From assembly GCF_004770905.1 (NCBI RefSeq), contig NZ_RQHT01000014.1:1116001-1180000 (forward strand): a stretch of DNA of 64,000 bases, read 5' to 3'. Positions 36,552-44,710 of the stretch are shown here, piece after piece. Under the pieces are notes generated by a model that worked only from the letters and a program-made list of their open reading frames with translations, was not told where the DNA came from and did no database searches. This stretch comes from Leptospira bandrabouensis (GTDB taxonomy: Bacteria > Spirochaetota > Leptospiria > Leptospirales > Leptospiraceae). Made by a program: the position numbers and the translations under genes. Every line of letters begins with the position of its first letter. Within the stretch, counting starts at the first letter, position 1.

Positions 36552-37816
36552 TTGACTTCTGGCTCTTCGAAACTAAATTTAAGAATTGGTTCGCCACGTT
36601 GTTGGATGAGGATGGGTCCTTTGTCCATATTGATCATATTTTTCCAACCCATACTGGCCACAACTTCTTCAGAGTTTCTGGTAATACGGAATTGTTTACC
36701 TTCTTGAACTATATAAAGTTCGGAATATCCAATTTTTCCAATAATCATTTCGTAATTTTCTTTCCAGTCTAACTTTTGAAAGGTGGATTGGATTAAAGAT
36801 TTTATATCGGAAAATCCTTTTAAAATACGAAGTCTTGATTGCGAATAAACCACACCCAAGATATAAGATAGTATGATCCCAATATGTTGGTAAGATTTTC
36901 CTGCATTTAGAATGACAAAAAACCAACTTCCATCCTCCACTTGGAAAAACTCGATTAAGTTTCTACTAGTTCTTTTATAAGCAGTGATTTTCCAACCTAG
37001 TAGCTCAGGAATAGTTCCTGTTTCCAAAAGGTTTTGTACGCGCACCGCATAAGCTGCTTCTTTTTGATACTTTTTGTTTTCTGAAATATGATAAGAGAGA
37101 ATGTGGTTGTGTATAGTTAAGGCTGATTGTCCTGCAAGAAGTGATAAACTATGTGTTGCATCCGTATTGGGGATGTTGGAAACCGCAATGAAACCAAAGA
37201 GTTTTTCTCGAAAGATAAAAGGATAAATGTAGTTTGCATGGAGTTCCATAAAGTCATTATTTATGTTTTCATGGGAATAAGTTTCCGCAACAGAAGCTCC
37301 ATTACGTTTGCTAAGTAAAAAAGATTGAAAACTTGTTTTGACTGTAATGTCTTTCGTTGGACTTAGTTTTTTTTGGCGCCCCCGGAAATAGGAGTGAAAT
37401 GCAAAAGTGCCATTATGTGTGAGAACTGCCATGGTACCAGAATGGCTTCCTGTGATTTTCACCATGTCGGGAAAAACGTTTTTGATTAGTGCATCAAAGT
37501 TAAATCGTTTGATGGCTTGCCGGTATGATTCTGCATCTTCTGTCAAATATTCAGATAAAAATCTTGTTCGAATGTAACGTGTGAGTCTTTCGATGATGGG
37601 AAGATATAAAATCAGTGCAAAGGCACTTGTTAAAAGTAATGCAAGTTCCAAACGATAAGACATAGGTTCTGGAATTTGTGATAAAATCAGAAAATAGGAA
37701 ATATAAACTAATAAAATAAACAAAGTACGGGTAAAGATATTAGTTACAGAAAGTTTTAATTGATAACTCGAAGGTAAAAAATATTTGAATGCACTTTTGA
37801 ATTTATTTGAATTCAT
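36548..37816 (-). CDS. Membrane GAF protein with degenerate SpoIIE/PP2C domain (pseudophosphatase)
   Basis: A 422-residue protein with two N-terminal membrane helices (30-48 and 57-75), a GAF-like domain (about 105-240; YIYPFIFREKLFGFIAVS) and a C-terminal domain that follows the SpoIIE strand order. The approach helix AAYAVRVQNLL resembles the DIQTASIVDNTL segment of the downstream phosphatase. However, the GD metal site is replaced by NLIEF (287-291), and LGDVAGHG is replaced by LNAGKSYQ (303-310). The SDG motif is also not visible. I infer loss of catalysis. It overlaps argJ upstream and the active SpoIIE gene downstream by four bases each, suggesting a coexpressed regulatory partner. Confidence in the fold is moderate. 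Confidence 0.75.
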   Translation of the reverse strand: MNSNKFKSAFKYFLPSSYQLKLSVTNIFTRTLFILLVYISYFLILSQIPEPMSYRLELALLLTSAFALILYLPIIERLTRYIRTRFLSEYLTEDAESYRQAIKRFNFDALIKNVFPDMVKITGSHSGTMAVLTHNGTFAFHSYFRGRQKKLSPTKDITVKTSFQSFLLSKRNGASVAETYSHENINNDFMELHANYIYPFIFREKLFGFIAVSNIPNTDATHSLSLLAGQSALTIHNHILSYHISENKKYQKEAAYAVRVQNLLETGTIPELLGWKITAYKRTSRNLIEFFQVEDGSWFFVILNAGKSYQHIGIILSYILGVVYSQSRLRILKGFSDIKSLIQSTFQKLDWKENYEMIIGKIGYSELYIVQEGKQFRITRNSEEVVASMGWKNMINMDKGPILIQQRGEPILKFSFEEPEVK

Positions 37817-38967
37817 GTTGTATAGTATGCGTTTTCTTGAATATATCCTTCTGTAAAATCACAACTCCAGAATGTTTTTTGGAAAGATCCAGTATTTAGA
37901 ATCACTGAGATATGGATTTCTTCATTTGATTTTAAATATTCAGCTAACTTTGTTTTGGTGTTATTATCAGCACCCTTAACGGATATTCCACCTAATTGGA
38001 TTTCTAAAGAGTCGTATGGAATTGGTTCATCAAATACTTTCCCTATTGCCATCACAAACCTTCCCCAGTTGGGATCACCACCGTAAATGGCGGTTTTCAC
38101 CAGAGGAGAATTGAGAATGGATTTCCCAATTTTTGTCACTTGCATATCATCTCTACCGTGTGAAACCGTGAGTTCAATAAGTTTGGAAGCTCCTTCTCCA
38201 TCACGGGCAATCATTTTGGAAAGGTCTGTTGCAATTTCTTTTAGATGAGATTCAAAAACATCATCAGGAATGGTTCCAAGAACTCCTGAACACATAAGCA
38301 CCACTGTATCACTTGTGGAGGTATCGGAATCGATGGTCACACAATTGTAGGTCACATCCACCACTCGTTTTAAAATTCCCGGTAGGTCACCAGATTCAGG
38401 CAAGTAGTCGCATAGAATATAAGACAACATGGTAGCCATATTGGGTTCAATCATTCCTGCACCTTTGGCAATTCCAAACATCACTCCTTCCCCTGCTTGG
38501 TTTGTAATCGTGCGGTAAGAGATTTTTTTACGAGTGTCAGTAGTCATGATTGCTTCAGCCACTTCCTCTAAATTACCTGGTTTTAAATCGGATTTTGCCG
38601 TTGAACAAGCATTAAGTATTTTTTCAATTGGAAGCGGAACCCCGATCACTCCAGTGGAAGAAGGAAGAATATCTTCAGCAGGAATACCTAAAGATTTTCC
38701 AAGTTCAATACAAATTTGATAGGAGTTTTTGATTCCTTGTTCCCCAGTGGCGACATTGGAATTTTTAGAATTGATGACAATGGCTTGTAAATACCCATCT
38801 TTGATATGGTCACGACCCACATAAATGGGTGCTCCAGGAAAATTATTCCGTGTGAAAACGGCTGCCGCCTTACATCGATTTTCTGAATAAATGACTGCAA
38901 AATCTAAGCTATCGTCTTTGATCCCGATGTTTTTGCCGAAGGAATAAAATCCCAATGGAAACTTCAT
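37813..38967 (-). CDS. argJ: Bifunctional glutamate N-acetyltransferase/ornithine acetyltransferase
   Basis: A 384-residue ArgJ from ATG at 38965-38967 (an upstream start at 38988 adds MVSGRLF and is less likely). The autocleavage motif EPNMATML has nucleophile Thr179; cleavage would give alpha and beta chains. Other landmarks are PSSTGVIGVPLP (oxyanion hole), NSKNSNVATGEQG, CVTIDSDTSTSDT and GGDPNWGRFVMAIG. It recycles the acetyl group from N-acetylornithine to glutamate in arginine synthesis; whether it also uses acetyl-CoA cannot be told. Its stop overlaps the start of the pseudophosphatase gene (ATGA), an unusual pairing of biosynthesis and signalling. Confidence 0.94.
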   Translation of the reverse strand: MKFPLGFYSFGKNIGIKDDSLDFAVIYSENRCKAAAVFTRNNFPGAPIYVGRDHIKDGYLQAIVINSKNSNVATGEQGIKNSYQICIELGKSLGIPAEDILPSSTGVIGVPLPIEKILNACSTAKSDLKPGNLEEVAEAIMTTDTRKKISYRTITNQAGEGVMFGIAKGAGMIEPNMATMLSYILCDYLPESGDLPGILKRVVDVTYNCVTIDSDTSTSDTVVLMCSGVLGTIPDDVFESHLKEIATDLSKMIARDGEGASKLIELTVSHGRDDMQVTKIGKSILNSPLVKTAIYGGDPNWGRFVMAIGKVFDEPIPYDSLEIQLGGISVKGADNNTKTKLAEYLKSNEEIHISVILNTGSFQKTFWSCDFTEGYIQENAYYTT

Positions 38968-39019
38968 AAATAACCTACCGGATACCAATATTCTATCCGG
39001 TGATTTCTCTTACGAGAAT

Positions 39020-40384
39020 CTATTTTTTAGGAAACTCAAAGGTGAAAATGGAACCACCTTTCGGGTTGGGAGAGACGGAAACCTCTCCCGAATGGAGTCT
39101 AGCGATGTGTTTGACTATGGAAAGGCCAAGGCCCGTACCACCCTCTTTTCTGGAACGATTGGTATCCACTCGGAAAAAACGTTCAAAAATACGTTCGGCG
39201 TCCTCTGCAGAAATCCCAATGCCATGATCAATGACTTGGATTTGATTTTTATCCTCTGTCGACGAAGCTCTTACAATGACACTCGAACCTTCAGGGCTAT
39301 AAGCAGAGGCATTGGAGATCAAATTCACTAACAAATCCTCAAGGAGAAGGCGGTCTGCTCTCACCCGAAAATCAGATGGAATCTCTAAAACTAAATTTTG
39401 TTTTTTTTGGGAGTAAATCACACCCAAAGATTCTGATACATTTTTTACCAAATCAAACAGAGAAAACTCGGTAAGGTTCAAAACTGTTTTATGATTTTCC
39501 AACCTGGAAACAGTCAACATATCTTCTACAATTCGAATGAGTCGGTCAGTATTTCGGAGAATGGCATCTAAAAATTTTCTTTCATTCGAATCTTGTGGAA
39601 GTTTTAATTTATACTCTAAAGTTTCGGCATAACCTTTAATCGATGTTATGGGAGTTTTTAATTCATGAGAAGCATTCTGAAAAAATTGTTCTCGGATGAG
39701 TTGATTTTGTCTGTCTTCGGTTATGTCAGACAAAACCCCAATGAACAATTGAATCATGGAATCAGATTTGATTGGGTAAATGCGAGCCGTATAGAAATGA
39801 AGTCCATCTTGGAATTCAGTTTTTCCTTCTACACCCTTTTGGATTTTCTCTTTTATAAAGTTTAAGAGTTCTTTGTTTTTGATTGCGGGAGTATATGCTT
39901 TAAATTGGGAATTTTTTTCAATTAAGGTGTCAGATATATTGCGATTTAAAAATAAAAATTTTTCATTTCTATCAATCGCAAAGACACCTTCCTTTAAGTT
40001 TTGTAATAAATAATTAAACTTTTCTTTTTCAACTGTCAGATCCAAAAATTGGACTTTGAGTCGTCTAGCCATTTCATTGATAGAGGAAGTTAACGTGGCA
40101 AGTTCTCGAATATCAGGAGAAGATAGTTCCACACCAAAATCTCCTGCATTGATTTCTTTAGTTTTTTTCTCTACAGTTGCTAGCGGATCTGTGATTCGCA
40201 TCGCGATGTTTGTTGAAATATAAAAAGTCCCAAAAATGGTAATTAAAACAAATCCAAATAAGATTAGCGGTCTAACTGCGGGTACAACTAGATCGTAAAT
40301 ATAAAAAACACCCAAAGCCAGGGTCAGTAAAACAAGTAGGAGACCCCAGTTGAGTAAAAGTAATGTAGAAAAAAAACTACGCAT
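39020..40384 (-). CDS. PhoR-like sensor histidine kinase
   Basis: A 454-residue kinase with two membrane helices (about 8-30 and 37-58) and almost no periplasmic loop, a HAMP linker (60-112), a PAS domain (about 120-225; GVFAIDRNEKFLFLNRNIS) and a HisKA/HATPase core. The phosphorylated His240 is in NASHELKTPITSIKGY. N, G1 and G2 boxes are visible as NLISNASAYSPEG, DHGIGISAEDAERIFERFFR and GGTGLGLSIVKH. The short loop and PAS match PhoR, which senses phosphate status through the Pst/PhoU system. Its start overlaps the end of the response-regulator gene by eight bases. The phosphate role is inferred by architecture only. Confidence 0.9.
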   Translation of the reverse strand: MRSFFSTLLLLNWGLLLVLLTLALGVFYIYDLVVPAVRPLILFGFVLITIFGTFYISTNIAMRITDPLATVEKKTKEINAGDFGVELSSPDIRELATLTSSINEMARRLKVQFLDLTVEKEKFNYLLQNLKEGVFAIDRNEKFLFLNRNISDTLIEKNSQFKAYTPAIKNKELLNFIKEKIQKGVEGKTEFQDGLHFYTARIYPIKSDSMIQLFIGVLSDITEDRQNQLIREQFFQNASHELKTPITSIKGYAETLEYKLKLPQDSNERKFLDAILRNTDRLIRIVEDMLTVSRLENHKTVLNLTEFSLFDLVKNVSESLGVIYSQKKQNLVLEIPSDFRVRADRLLLEDLLVNLISNASAYSPEGSSVIVRASSTEDKNQIQVIDHGIGISAEDAERIFERFFRVDTNRSRKEGGTGLGLSIVKHIARLHSGEVSVSPNPKGGSIFTFEFPKK

Positions 40385-41051
40385 CTCGGAATCGGTAACC
40401 GACCCCGCGAATGGTTTCTAATCTTTCTTTTTCAGAAAGTAATTTGTCCCGAAGCCGTTTGATATTTACATCAACCGTTCTGTCCGTTACAAAAACATCT
40501 TTTCCCCAAATTCGATCGAGTAGTTTGTCTCTTGAAAAAGCGACACCTGGATTTCCTGCAAACAATTGTAAAAGTTTGAATTCGATTAACGTTAAGTCAA
40601 TTTCTGTTCCTTCTACAAACACTTTGTGTGCCGTTGGATTGATTTGGATTTTTCCTGTGGAAATGGTTCCTTGGACTTCTTGGTTTGGGTCTGTAGTTCT
40701 TCGTGTAACAGTTCTTACGCGGGCAACCAGTTCGCGGATGTTGAATGGTTTGCGAATGTAATCATCAGCACCTAATTCAAGGCCAAGAACCACATCGGTT
40801 TCCCCGGTTTTTGCTGTTACCATTAAAATAGGAATATGGGGGTATTTTTCTTTGATGCGTCTGCAAAGATCCATCCCACCAATTCCCGGCAACATCAGAT
40901 CTAAAATGATTCCATCGGGAAGATTCTTTTCTAACCGAGGGAGGACTTCCATCCCATTATGACAAACTTCGGTCTGGAATCCTTCTTCCTCTAAATGGAA
41001 TTGGATGAGTCCTGCAATGTCTTCTTCGTCATCTACAATTAGTATTTTCAT
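40377..41051 (-). CDS. PhoB/OmpR-family response regulator
   Basis: A 224-residue regulator. The receiver has the acidic pocket VDDEED (6-11), phosphoacceptor Asp51 in IILDLMLPG, the switch Thr in MVTAKTG and Lys in YIRKPF. Residues about 130-224 are a winged-helix DNA-binding domain (LTLIEFKLLQLFAGNPGVAFSRDKLLDRIWG, RTVDVNIKRLRDKL, IRGVGYRF). It is paired with the downstream kinase by an eight-base overlap. The PhoB subtype is suggested by the kinase's PAS and short loop, but other OmpR-type roles fit. Its targets are unknown; the 71-base gap upstream probably contains its promoter or a read-through from the ECF cluster. Confidence 0.92.
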   Translation of the reverse strand: MKILIVDDEEDIAGLIQFHLEEEGFQTEVCHNGMEVLPRLEKNLPDGIILDLMLPGIGGMDLCRRIKEKYPHIPILMVTAKTGETDVVLGLELGADDYIRKPFNIRELVARVRTVTRRTTDPNQEVQGTISTGKIQINPTAHKVFVEGTEIDLTLIEFKLLQLFAGNPGVAFSRDKLLDRIWGKDVFVTDRTVDVNIKRLRDKLLSEKERLETIRGVGYRFRDA

Positions 41052-41122
41052 GAATTAATCCAAAAGTAACAGGGATTCATTACAAAAAGAATACAAAATG
41101 ATTACAAAGAAACGATATCTAT

Positions 41123-41548
41123 CTATTTCCCGAGCATCTGGTTGATGTCTCGGATCGCTTGGCGTTGTCTGAGTAACAAAAATCCCAAGAACCCAAAAAA
41201 CAAAATGAAGGCAAGTCCATACACCCAAAGCAGGGATCGTAGGCGGGCCTGTTCTTTTTCGATGGCTTGGATTTCCTCCAAGTGGGAGATGAGGAAATAA
41301 AAATGGTCGCCCTTAGGGTAGGATTTTTTGATTTCTGTTCGGAGTTCCGAAACAAGGACTTTTGAATCTTCTTTAGAAAGGGATTCGATGAGAGGGAGTG
41401 CCTTATCCAAATCCATTTTTAAAAATTCATCCGCAGATGGCAACGCCTCGGCGGAAAGGGAAATAGCCAAAAAAAGAAGTGGGAGAACCAATAGACCTTT
41501 CACGAATACTTTAAACCTCTTCAAATCCAAGTTTCTCTTTCCATTCAT
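41123..41548 (-). CDS. Small exported/membrane protein of ECF sigma cluster
   Basis: A 141-residue protein with a signal-type hydrophobic segment (about 13-33, FVKGLLVLPLLFLAISLSAEA), an acidic/charged periplasmic stretch rich in helices (SADEFLKMDLDKALPLIESL) and a C-terminal membrane helix (about 107-126, LLWVYGLAFILFFGFLGFLLL) followed by a short basic cytoplasmic tail. I recognise no family. It overlaps the preceding membrane-protein gene by 38 bases, so it belongs to the ECF sigma operon. Its topology would suit a sensor or accessory for an anti-sigma factor, but that is inference. The next gene (phoB-like) begins 71 bases downstream. Confidence 0.72.
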   Translation of the reverse strand: MNGKRNLDLKRFKVFVKGLLVLPLLFLAISLSAEALPSADEFLKMDLDKALPLIESLSKEDSKVLVSELRTEIKKSYPKGDHFYFLISHLEEIQAIEKEQARLRSLLWVYGLAFILFFGFLGFLLLRQRQAIRDINQMLGK

Positions 41549-41870
41549 TCAGAAAAGGAATTCTTGTGTTGAGGAGCAAAAAGCCAAGGACAAGAGAGTA
41601 AAAACAAAAAAACAAACTGGAACTAATCAAAATTGGTAAAAGTAATCCTGTGTCTTCATTATGAAATACGGATAAAAACATAATACCCATTGGAATTAAA
41701 AATAACAAAACCGAGAGGCCTACAGAGGAAAATAAAAACTTGAGAGGTAAAATTTGCCCTAACACTCGCAAGCGGATTATGGAAGGTGCCTCTAAATTTT
41801 TTAATAGAGGGTCAGGATGTTTAAAAACAGAGATATCCTTTGGGGATCTGGTCTTAATTTTCGATTTCAT
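41511..41870 (-). CDS. Small membrane protein following ECF sigma gene (candidate anti-sigma)
   Basis: A 119-residue protein with a basic cytoplasmic N-terminus of about 40 residues (MKSKIKTRSPKDISVFKHPD) and two hydrophobic helices (about 45-67 and 76-98), then a charged tail (IPFLNEWKEKLGFEEV). It begins 17 bases before the sigma gene ends, a tight coupling common to sigma/anti-sigma pairs. It has no recognisable ZAS (HxxxCxxC) motif and no homology that I can name. An anti-sigma function is suggested by position and topology only. Confidence 0.65.
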   Translation of the reverse strand: MKSKIKTRSPKDISVFKHPDPLLKNLEAPSIIRLRVLGQILPLKFLFSSVGLSVLLFLIPMGIMFLSVFHNEDTGLLLPILISSSLFFCFYSLVLGFLLLNTRIPFLNEWKEKLGFEEV

Positions 41871-42336
41871 GTGACCACCATTTCCTTAATAGGTCCTTCC
41901 CCCTGGAAATATGGCTTTTGATCGTACCAAGTTTTATATTGAGATCGGCGGCAATTTCTTTGAGAGGTTTGTTTTCAAAGTAATGTAAAAGAATCGGCAT
42001 TTGGTATGATTTTGGTAATTTCGAAACAAGAGATCGCAGGTTATGACTTGTTTCTTCTTTATCTAAAATTTCAATGACAGAAGGATTTGACCTATCAGCC
42101 ACAACGGATATATCTTCTTGCCAATCGACAATAGGGAGTTTTTTCTTTTTGAAAACTTTCGTTAGGCGAAATCTAGCGATTTGAAATAACCAAGTGGAAA
42201 ACTGAGATTCCCCTCGGAACTGACTTAAGGATTCGTATGCTTTTAAAAAAACTTCTTGGGTGAAATCTTCTGCTTCTTCCTCGGTGAGGAAGGCTTTTTT
42301 CGCCTGGGAGAATACCATACCTTGGTATCGTTTCAT
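41854..42336 (-). CDS. ECF-type RNA polymerase sigma factor (N-terminus extends upstream of first canonical start)
   Basis: A sigma-70 family ECF factor. Region 2 reads AEDFTQEVFLKAYESLSQF and FSTWLFQIARFRLTKVFKK, region 4 reads LPKSYQMPILLHYFENKPLKEIAADLNIKLGTIKSHISRGKDLL (split here only by description; it covers residues ~105-150). The first ATG in frame is 42334-42336, giving 160 residues. The frame stays open upstream and encodes DWNSVQSVLRGDVSQFEVL directly before the ATG, clearly the usual region 2.1 start. The true start is therefore probably an unusual codon further upstream. It directs RNA polymerase to a regulon, normally restrained by an anti-sigma; the overlapping gene 41511-41870 is the candidate. 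Confidence 0.88.
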   Translation of the reverse strand: MKRYQGMVFSQAKKAFLTEEEAEDFTQEVFLKAYESLSQFRGESQFSTWLFQIARFRLTKVFKKKKLPIVDWQEDISVVADRSNPSVIEILDKEETSHNLRSLVSKLPKSYQMPILLHYFENKPLKEIAADLNIKLGTIKSHISRGKDLLRKWWSHEIEN

Positions 42337-42471
42337 GAGGACTTCGAATTGGGATACGTCTCCTCTAAGGACCGACTGGACGGAATTCCAATCTTCCTCG
42401 TTGCAGATACGTTGTACATGCTCTACCTGTACATTTTGTAGAAGGTCAAGAGACCGAGTCCAATTGCGAAT
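42337..42471 (-). other. In-frame upstream extension of the sigma factor with candidate ATT start
   Basis: Reading the sigma frame upstream gives no ATG, GTG or TTG before the preceding in-frame TGA near 42590. The homologous segment GDVSQFEVL (42337-42363) must be translated for a normal region 2. AGGAGG occurs on the minus strand nine bases before an ATT at 42469-42471, which would add 45 residues; an ATC at 42406-42408 is an alternative. This part overlaps the end of the gene 42423-42797. Confidence 0.5.
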
Positions 42472-42797
42472 GGGATTAACCCTCCTAACATCGCCATAGA
42501 ACTTCCTAAGACGAGTATAAATACAAACGATAAGGCAAATCCAGTGAATGTCAACAAAAGACCAAGGAAAAAGGAATACAATCTGATGTCAAAACTCCAT
42601 GGTTTGTATTGTCCCGACTGGATGAGTGCCATCTTTTGTTTATGCCACCACTGAAACAAAAAAAACAAAAGTGTGGTGCCAAAAATAATTCCTATATTCG
42701 GAACTAAATACAAAACCAAACGGTAAGGATCGGATCCACCGCTATCCTGAATTTTTGTAAGTATTGTTATGATTGTTTCATATTGCTCCTGAGTCAC
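42423..42797 (-). CDS. DUF6249-like membrane protein
   Basis: A 124-residue membrane protein with about three helices (residues 27-47, 73-91, 96-117). The cytoplasmic loop HKQKMALIQSGQYKPW resembles the RMALIEKG motif of the DUF6249 group, which I recall as often encoded near ECF sigma genes. It has no signal peptide and no enzymatic motif. Its start overlaps the end of the DUF1577-type gene by four bases (42794-42797), and its 3' end overlaps the extended sigma reading frame. I infer a membrane component of the ECF signalling unit, not demonstrated. Confidence 0.7.
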   Translation of the reverse strand: MTQEQYETIITILTKIQDSGGSDPYRLVLYLVPNIGIIFGTTLLFFLFQWWHKQKMALIQSGQYKPWSFDIRLYSFFLGLLLTFTGFALSFVFILVLGSSMAMLGGLIPFAIGLGLLTFYKMYR

Positions 42798-43966
42798 GAA
42801 ACAGCCTCTCCAATTAAATTTGATGCATAAGCACTAAGATATGACATTCCCTCTGGTTTGTCACACTGGAAAATTTGGACACCAATGTTTGTGGAATTGG
42901 ATTCCCCTTTTTTTATGCTTCGTAAACTTCCATAAAAAGTGTAGGGGGAAGAATTGATTACCATTTGAAAAGAAACAGGAGAACCTAATGTACTTGTTTC
43001 AATATTTGTTCCCTTGGGAAAGGTAATTCCGATTCCTCTTCCATCTTGACTAATGTCTCTAACGGGTGTTGTGCGAATTATTGTTTCCCAGTCTTTTGCA
43101 TATGCAAATTCTAATTGGAATACAAATTCTTCGGCTTTTTGGTCTAAAAAACTAAGTAAGGGGCCAATGCCTTCCGCCCCTTCAATATCAGATTGTAATA
43201 CTGGATTCCCAAGGTCTGGTAAATTGCTGATAATTTCAAAGTAACCTAATAAAATTTTTCCCTTGGAGAAAATTGGAAATATCAATGTAGATTTGATATT
43301 ATTTAAAAGTAGAGAATCCAAATAAGAGCGAATGTATATTTCGCTTAGTTTTTTGGGGCTAAAAAATCCTCTATCTGAATAAAAAATTCTTTTATTCGCA
43401 TCACGTACGTAATATGGTGCTTTCGATGCTGCGAGAGCTTCCATAAGTTGTGTGTCTACGGCATAATAAAAACCGATTTGAATTTTTTTAATAAAATAAC
43501 CGTAGTTGGCTAAGATTTGTTCCAAATGGATTTGCCATTGGTTTAAAATTTGATTGATGATAGAAGTTTTTCCGTAAATGGAAATGACAGTTCCCAAATC
43601 GGCTGTTTGTGCCATTTTAAATTCATAAGCAGATATGTCTTCAATCGCAGCTCGTTTGGCAGATCGTTCCAAAGGTTCAATGAGAATTTCATAAACCTGA
43701 AGTAAATCATCTTGGTAAGGATTCACAGGTTTTACACGAAGTTCGACTCGATTCTCTTTGAGAACACAAACTAAAGATTTTGGTTTGGAAACAATAGGTT
43801 CTGTGGTTGCAATTGTGATATGAACTGAATGAAGGATATCCTTGACTGCGACTGGGTTTTGGAGAGTAAATTTTTGTTTGGTATCCTTATCTTGCAGAAT
43901 CGTTGTGGTGAGTTTGGAAACAATTCCCAAAACAGTTCTTTGGTCAGTCAGTCTGTATTTTTTCAT
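42794..43966 (-). CDS. DUF1577-type protein with split PilZ-like motifs (second paralogue)
   Basis: A 390-residue soluble protein laid out like the one at 27194-28318. It has an RxxxR motif (RSAKR, residues 101-105) and a DxSxxG motif (DISQDG, 304-309), separated by about 200 residues. The segment between (about 150-255) resembles a GAF fold (STLIFPIFSKGKILLGYFEII). A beta-rich C-terminus follows (PVSFQMVINSSPYTFYGSLRSIKK), as expected for a PilZ barrel. It probably senses c-di-GMP or a related nucleotide, which is inferred from the motif only. It is first in the ECF cluster, overlapping the next gene by four bases, and is divergent from the exported-protein gene at 43979 (12-base gap). Confidence 0.78.
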   Translation of the reverse strand: MKKYRLTDQRTVLGIVSKLTTTILQDKDTKQKFTLQNPVAVKDILHSVHITIATTEPIVSKPKSLVCVLKENRVELRVKPVNPYQDDLLQVYEILIEPLERSAKRAAIEDISAYEFKMAQTADLGTVISIYGKTSIINQILNQWQIHLEQILANYGYFIKKIQIGFYYAVDTQLMEALAASKAPYYVRDANKRIFYSDRGFFSPKKLSEIYIRSYLDSLLLNNIKSTLIFPIFSKGKILLGYFEIISNLPDLGNPVLQSDIEGAEGIGPLLSFLDQKAEEFVFQLEFAYAKDWETIIRTTPVRDISQDGRGIGITFPKGTNIETSTLGSPVSFQMVINSSPYTFYGSLRSIKKGESNSTNIGVQIFQCDKPEGMSYLSAYASNLIGEAVS

Positions 43967-43978
43967 GGTCTAAACAGT

Positions 43979-44710
43979 ATGATACGTAAAATCCTAATTT
44001 TTGCCATAGTTTTTCCATCTTTTTTGCCTTTATGGGCAGAAAAACCAAAATACCAATACTTCGGAAAGGCATACGATCTGAAAACTGGTAAGTACATTTA
44101 TTCAGACAATCATAAAGAATATTATAATAATGGAAAGCATATCTATTCAGACATACAATACAAAGATGCTGAAGGAAAGGTTTTTGGCACCAAACATATC
44201 GAATTCGATAAAAATTCAGAAGTTCCAACGTTTAAAATGGAAGACTTTCGCGACGGTTATACGGAAGGTGCTGACGTAAAAGGAAAGTCGGTTCGTTTAT
44301 TTTCCAAACGAAAAAACGAAGATCCTCTTTCCGAACGAACTTATACACCCAAGTCACCTGCTGTGATGGATGGTGGTTTTGATTATTTTGTCAGAAACAA
44401 TTGGGAAGTACTATCCAAAGGGGAAAGGATGTCTTTTCATTTTCTTGCTCCCATCCAGTTGGATGATTATAAATTTGCAGTTGAAAAAATTCGAGATGGA
44501 GAGTGGAAAGGAAGACCTGCTCTTTATTTACGATTAGAGGTTGATAATTTTCTTTTGAAACAGGTTGTGAAACCGTTTCTTTTAGTTTATGATGTACAAA
44601 CTCGGAGAATTTTACAGTTCGAAGGACTTTCTAATATCAATGATGAAAATGGGAAGAGTTTGAAAGTGAAAATTATTTACGATTATCCCAAGGAAGTACT
44701 GGAACCTTGA
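43979..44710 (+). CDS. Uncharacterised exported protein
   Basis: A 243-residue protein from ATG at 43979, beginning with signal peptide [21 protein letters not shown] longer frame from 43829 lies inside the divergent gene and is rejected. The mature protein is beta-rich, with several aromatic-charged motifs ([34 protein letters not shown]) and a C-terminal [18 protein letters not shown], resembling a lipocalin-like or DUF-type fold that I cannot name. It probably resides in the periplasm. Its stop overlaps the aat start (TTGA), so the two are cotranscribed. Confidence 0.75.
   Translation: MIRKILIFAIVFPSFLPLWAEKPKYQYFGKAYDLKTGKYIYSDNHKEYYNNGKHIYSDIQYKDAEGKVFGTKHIEFDKNSEVPTFKMEDFRDGYTEGADVKGKSVRLFSKRKNEDPLSERTYTPKSPAVMDGGFDYFVRNNWEVLSKGERMSFHFLAPIQLDDYKFAVEKIRDGEWKGRPALYLRLEVDNFLLKQVVKPFLLVYDVQTRRILQFEGLSNINDENGKSLKVKIIYDYPKEVLEP

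Noticed and set aside
42256..42499. Plus-strand short frames opposite the sigma factor
   Set aside because: They are mirror frames of the sigma and DUF6249-like genes, which have clear homology.
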